The translations under genes were made by a program, and so were the position numbers. Below the pieces are notes generated by a model. It ran no database searches. It was not told where the DNA came from and worked only from the letters and a program-made list of their open reading frames with translations. From NCBI GenBank assembly GCA_030762985.1, contig CM061040.1:73558382-73622381 (forward strand): a stretch of 64,000 nucleotides of DNA, written 5' to 3'. This stretch comes from Adelphocoris suturalis (lineage: Eukaryota > Arthropoda > Insecta > Hemiptera > Miridae). Shown piece after piece: positions 52,601 to 58,388 of this stretch. The stretch's first letter is position 1, and every line of letters starts with the position of its first letter.

Positions 52601-55600
52601 CCGTTTCCTCGGGGGTTGTAGGCTGTAGTTCTGCTGGTAGCTACGCCATAAGAAGCAAGGAACAATTTGAGTTCTTGAGAAATGAATGATGATCCACGGT
52701 CAGAATGAATATATGCCGGAGCACCAAATATACTGAAAAGCTGTGTCAGGCAGCTACAAACTGTTGATGCGCTTGTGTCTGAACAGGGGAAAGCAAATGG
52801 AAATCGGGAGTACTCGTCAATTATGGTTAGGATATACTTATTGGCAGTTTGTGATGGTATCGGTCCCTTGAAATCTATATTCAACCGCTCAAATGGCATT
52901 GTAGCTTTTATCAGAGTTCCCTCATGATGGAAGAATTTAGGTTTAATTTCGGCACAAATTTTGCAAGACGATGTTATGCGTTTAATATCTTCGACAGAAA
53001 ATGGTAAATTTTCACTCCTGACCCAATGGTTCATTCTAGTGACTCCAGGATGGCATAAATTTTTATGTAAATTTACGAGTTGTTGATCGTTTTCTTTAGA
53101 GATGGAGCAGATTCGAGAAAGGGTATCAGCTGCCTGATTAAGTTTTCCTGGTCTATATGTTATGTCGAAAGAGTAGGATGCTAATTCGAGACGCCATCTG
53201 ATAATTTTCTCATTTTTTATCTTCCCAGCATGCTTTGAATTGAACATGAACGCAACTGAGCGTTGGTCAGTGATGAGGCGGAAGTGCCTCCCCAACAGAA
53301 AATGTCTCCATTTGCGGACTGCCTCTACAATGGCATAGGCCTCTTTTTCGATAGAAGAATGATGGCGTTCCGAATTTGTCAATGTTCTAGAGAAAAATGC
53401 GACTGGGCGATTGAGTTGTGTGAGTGTAGCAGCTATCGCTCCGTCAGAAGCATCAGTTTCTACACAAAAAGAAGCTTCGTCATCAATGCTTGACAAAGCT
53501 GCATCCTTGATCGATGCTTTTATTTGTCCAAAAGATTTTAGTGCGTCAGCAGATAGTGGGAATGGACTGTTGATTAGAGGACGTATCTTTTTTGAAAAGT
53601 TGGGTATGAAATTAGAGTAGTGTGAAAACATTCCTAGAGCTCGTTTAAGAGAGGAGGCGTCAGAAGGAGGCGGAAGGTCATGAAGAGGTTTCATACGGTC
53701 AGCATCAGGTCTAATTGTTTTGTTGCTAATTGAATAACCAAGAAAGTTGATAGATTTCAAGGAGAAAGAACTTTTCTCGTTATTGATGGCCAGATTAAAT
53801 TTTGACGCGGCTTTCATGAAATTTGAGAGATTAATATCATGCTCAACTTGAGTTTTGCCACAGACGGTGACGTCATCCAAATATGCATAAGTATCCTTAA
53901 GATTTTCATCTCGAATCACCCCATCAATAACGCGTTGAAATGCCGCCACCCCATTCGTGACCCCAAATGGAATTCTCGTGAAGTGGAAGAGGTCTCCACA
54001 TGCTTCGAATGCAGTGTATGCTCGATCATCTATGGGGATTGGAATTTGATGATATGCACTACGGAGATCGATAGTACTCCAAACTTCATATTTTGCTACT
54101 TTGTTTACAATGTCGTTTATTCGTGGGATAGGATAAGCATCTAAACGTGTGAACCTATTGATTGTGGGAGTAATCAATACACATTCGGCGCTTATGATTA
54201 GTGTTAGAGGTTACCAGGACTTGCGCTCTCCAGGGGGATATACTTTTCTCTATGATGCCATCTTTTAATAATTTACTTATTTCAGCTTCTATGAATTTTG
54301 AGTCACTATCGGAGTATTGGCGGGATTTTATAGCAATAGGACGACAATCTTCAGTAAGATTTGAAAATAGTAGAGCAGGTTTGACGTTGGCTGTTTCTAG
54401 ACTGCATATTCGGAGGGGAGATTTAGAACCACCGAATTCAAACTGAACAACAGAATGTTGTTGCAGTAGGTCTCGTCCTATTATCAAATCGAAACAAAGA
54501 TTAGGAATTATTGAGAGAGTAACGTCAGCATATTTATGTCCCAAAATGTCTAAATTTACTTTACATTGGCCAGTGATTCTACAACGATGAGTTGCAGAAG
54601 CCAGCCCCACCTCCTCCTTCTTTGGATGGATCTTCAACCGAAGTTTCTGAGCCATTTTTTCGTTAATTATGCTCAGATCGCTCCCAGAGTCAAGCATTCC
54701 TGAAAGCTTATATCCATTAACATGAGTAATGACTTCTACTTTTGATTGGCGTGTGACAGAACATGAAATTATTGTGGAAAGAGAGGCGGTTACTTTGGAT
54801 GGTTCTTTAGAATGTGATTTAGAGGGCGATTTGGAGGATCTGCAAACTTTTGCCCAATGACCTTGTTTGTCACAGGAGCTACAAACGGAATCTCTGGCAG
54901 GACATTTTATGCGTGGATGTTTGTCTTTCCCACAGAAATAACATTTTGCTCGGGCAATTGCAACAGTATGATCCTCACTGTCACTATGGCTATCAGGTAC
55001 CTGCGAATTAGAAACAGCGTTAATTGAAGGATGAGGATTTTCAAAATGCTGTGATTGAGATTGGGCTAACTCCATAGTACGGGCTTGGGTATAAGCGTCT
55101 GCCAATGGGAGGGTAAAATTTTCCAACAGACGTTGACGAATAGACGGATTGGATAATCCTTTTATGAAAGAGTCTCGGATGCAGTCATCTCTGTTCGTTT
55201 CAGCCGTCACTGCTTTAAATTGGCAGTCCCTACTAAGAATTTCGAGGGATTCCAAATAGCGGTCAACAGTTTCATTAGGTTGTTGTCTTCGGGTTAGTAA
55301 CTGGTGTCTGGCAAATACTTCATTTACAGGTTTTATAAATAGGCTCTTTAGGATTGATACAGCCTCATTGTATGAATGGCAATGTGCTATATGATTGAAA
55401 ATGTCGGGCGAAACGTAGTTGATAAGTAGATGTAACTTACTATCATCCTCTGCTTGAGCCGCACGAGAGAAATTCGAAAACTTCTGCAGCCAATGATTAA
55501 AATGGGATGGTGCCAAGTTCGAGTCTGGATCGAGATCAAGGATAGTAGGACGCAAGAGTTTATCCATTTCAGGTAACAAAATTTCTGTTCAATAAATTGT

Positions 55601-58345
55601 GATAAAGTGAAGAATGAATTACCTTAAGAAAGGCTTTATTGAACAGAAATGTACAAGCAAAACTAAAACCAACATAGTTACGGAATTTCACAAGTGCTAT
55701 GGACGCAAACAACACATGTGATGGGTTAATTATATATCACGAATCACCGGCAAAAAAAAAAAAAAAAACTATAAGTACGTATAGATATTTTACATTTTTG
55801 AATTCTTGAATTCTACCTGAAGAAGCCCTAGTTCCTGGGGAGAAACGTTTTTTAAAAACCGATTTAAGGACAGAAAACCCTTTTTTGTAAAATCTTGTTA
55901 TAATCTGAACTGTCCGAATAAAGAAACGTTCGAATTCAACTACTATGGCTATCATGTACACATCATGCAAGGTCCTAGCCGATTTCAATGATTTCATTCG
56001 AGGATGGTTGTCCTCCTAGATCCCTGAAATTTCTTTGATTTGATATTTCGAGTTAAGTCATTGAAAAAACAGAAGAATGATTATTCTGAATAAATCTTGG
56101 AAGCTTGTAACCATATAAACATAAATATTTATATGGCTCTGTAACTTCTAATCCTGTTTGGCTCAATCGTTGAGATAGAAATATAATATATAAAGTTATA
56201 ATATTATTCAATAATCCAAATATTCTACAATTCAGCCCATAAACACTTGTGCCACATAAAAGAACAGTGTATTATTAAATAGTTAACATAATTGGCTTGA
56301 GCTCTAGCTTCTACTCGACTTCTTTTCAGTTCCAACCAGTTGCAGATCGTCAAATCGGTCAGACCTTTTTCCAGCTACTTTCTTACTATTTGCCCGCTCC
56401 ATTCCAAACTCACGGCAGCGAATGAAATTATTTGAATTTTAAGGCCCCTTTATACAATGGCCAATACCACACAAGCCTACACCACATCGCACACTGCTGA
56501 TTGTGTGGACGCAAAATGACCTTAAAAAAACTGCCGATGTGCGGTCCGGGGGGAGTCGTGCGGGCAATCGCCTCCGTCGCGGTTTTTCTCGTTGTTCGTA
56601 GGTAAGTATCGTGTTTGATTTAGGTAGGTACATATGTCGTGATTATTTTACGTTCATTCTATTTCCCGTCATGTAGGGCAATACATTTTTTTCATTCTTA
56701 TTACCTACAACTGCATCCTATTGAATTTTAAACTTCGGGTTTATTTACGCGCTTATATTATAATAAAAAACTAGGGTCAAATAAACACGCTAAGTATATT
56801 TCCTAATGTAAACATTTTATATTTTACATCTTGATTCATAAAAGTATCACGGTGTTCAGTATTAAGTAGATATAGGTAGGTAGGTACCTACCTGTTTATT
56901 TTTGCAAGATTATTTTGGACACGTACTGCAAATCCTAAATGTGAATGGTTATGACTTGAATTAAATTAATATTTGTAATAATGATTAGTTGTTCTTTCAC
57001 TACCAAAGCTTTGTTTGCTTGGTAGGAAACACCCACGGAAATAGCCACAGCAGTCAATACTCTTAGGTATTTCCCCATTCATCAAATTTTACCCGAGAAG
57101 CCCCGAATTAGAAAACAAAATGAAAATGTATAGGAGAACGAAGTTGGCAAGGTAGAGCAGAGCTACACAGCTCGTGGTTCCCGTCAACGGCCAGTCGCAG
57201 TTGTCCTTGCAGCAGCCAGTGTGTGGACATTGACGGCGGCCGGCGCTGGCTAAGTTTTTCATCAAGTTTGGCCAGCTCCAGCCTTGTGCCAGTGCCGATA
57301 CGAGGCAAATGTAATCGGCCGGCATAGGCCATTGTGTAGAGGGGGCTTTAGCCTCTGTTTTGCCGCTTTTCACGCCTCTGAGTGCTTCGCTCAAACATTC
57401 AATCATAAAATTGATGGACTCCGATCCCCAACCGGTTCGAAATCACTTCAAAATTTGGAAGAAGTCGCACATGCGCACCAGACCAGTCTCCAACCAGTTT
57501 GCAAGCCACTGAAAACCGCCTCAGCGAACAACCCTATTTTCACAATGGGGGGAAAAATTACAATGTGGACATAAAACCACAAAAACGTATTACAGAAATC
57601 ACCTACATACGTACACCTAAGGTAGGAAACAGAATATTCCATAATAAAGTCAGATATACCTAACATCCCGATAAAAAATTTGACGAAGGAAGGAAAAATA
57701 ACAATCTTTTTTAAAACCCAGATTTCATCATTCAAATACATAAATAAAATAATAAAGAATGCCAAATAGCCGAAAAGGTCCTTCAAACATTCCCACTAAT
57801 CATGTCGAAACACTAGATCCTATGACTAGTGACCAGAATAGCACAAAATGAAAACAATTAGCCAACAGCTTAGGTAGATGATGACAAAGACAATTTCTTC
57901 TGATCCGAATGGTACAAATTAGCGAAGTACAAAATGAATTATTGTAACATTATAGCAATGCCACTTCTAAGGAACCATCTAGTACGTAGGTAGGTAGCTG
58001 CCACAGGTTTGAGTGATGAGTTGGACGTGTGACGAACCAAGCGAAGGACTGCTTAAATGGGAAACTGGCAAAGAGTTAAATTTATTAATAAGCCAAGAAG
58101 CCTCCTGAACTTCCTTTCATGTTTAAAAATTAATTATCAACCGACCTATCTTTCAGAGGCCTTCCATTGAGAGTGATAAATGTAACCTCCTTGACTCATA
58201 TCTTGTCAAACGTACAGTAAAAACCCCAGAACATATTTAAGGCTGTTTAAGCATAGTTGCAAAAATGGGGCAAGTAAGTCGCAACCGGGTTCACTACCTA
58301 AATACTTGGTATATTCACAAGGAAACTTGCCACCCCAACGACTGT

Positions 58346-58388
<43 letters not shown>

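Larger units (their letters stand above)
52057..55567 (-). mobile_element. Ty3/gypsy retrotransposon, nearly full coding region
   Basis: Two overlapping minus frames carry gag-protease-RT-RNase H-integrase in gypsy order with catalytic residues preserved. The only clear coding lesion is a frame change at 54155-54177, inside the start of RT. LTR borders are not certain: 55741-55822 and 51996-52070 are similar, and 55640-55620 has an aataaagcc signal on the sense strand. The most recently active-looking autonomous element in the window. Confidence 0.88.

Noticed and set aside
53263..54446. Plus-strand frames of 69-101 residues
   Set aside because: Antisense shadows of the gypsy RT and protease frames.
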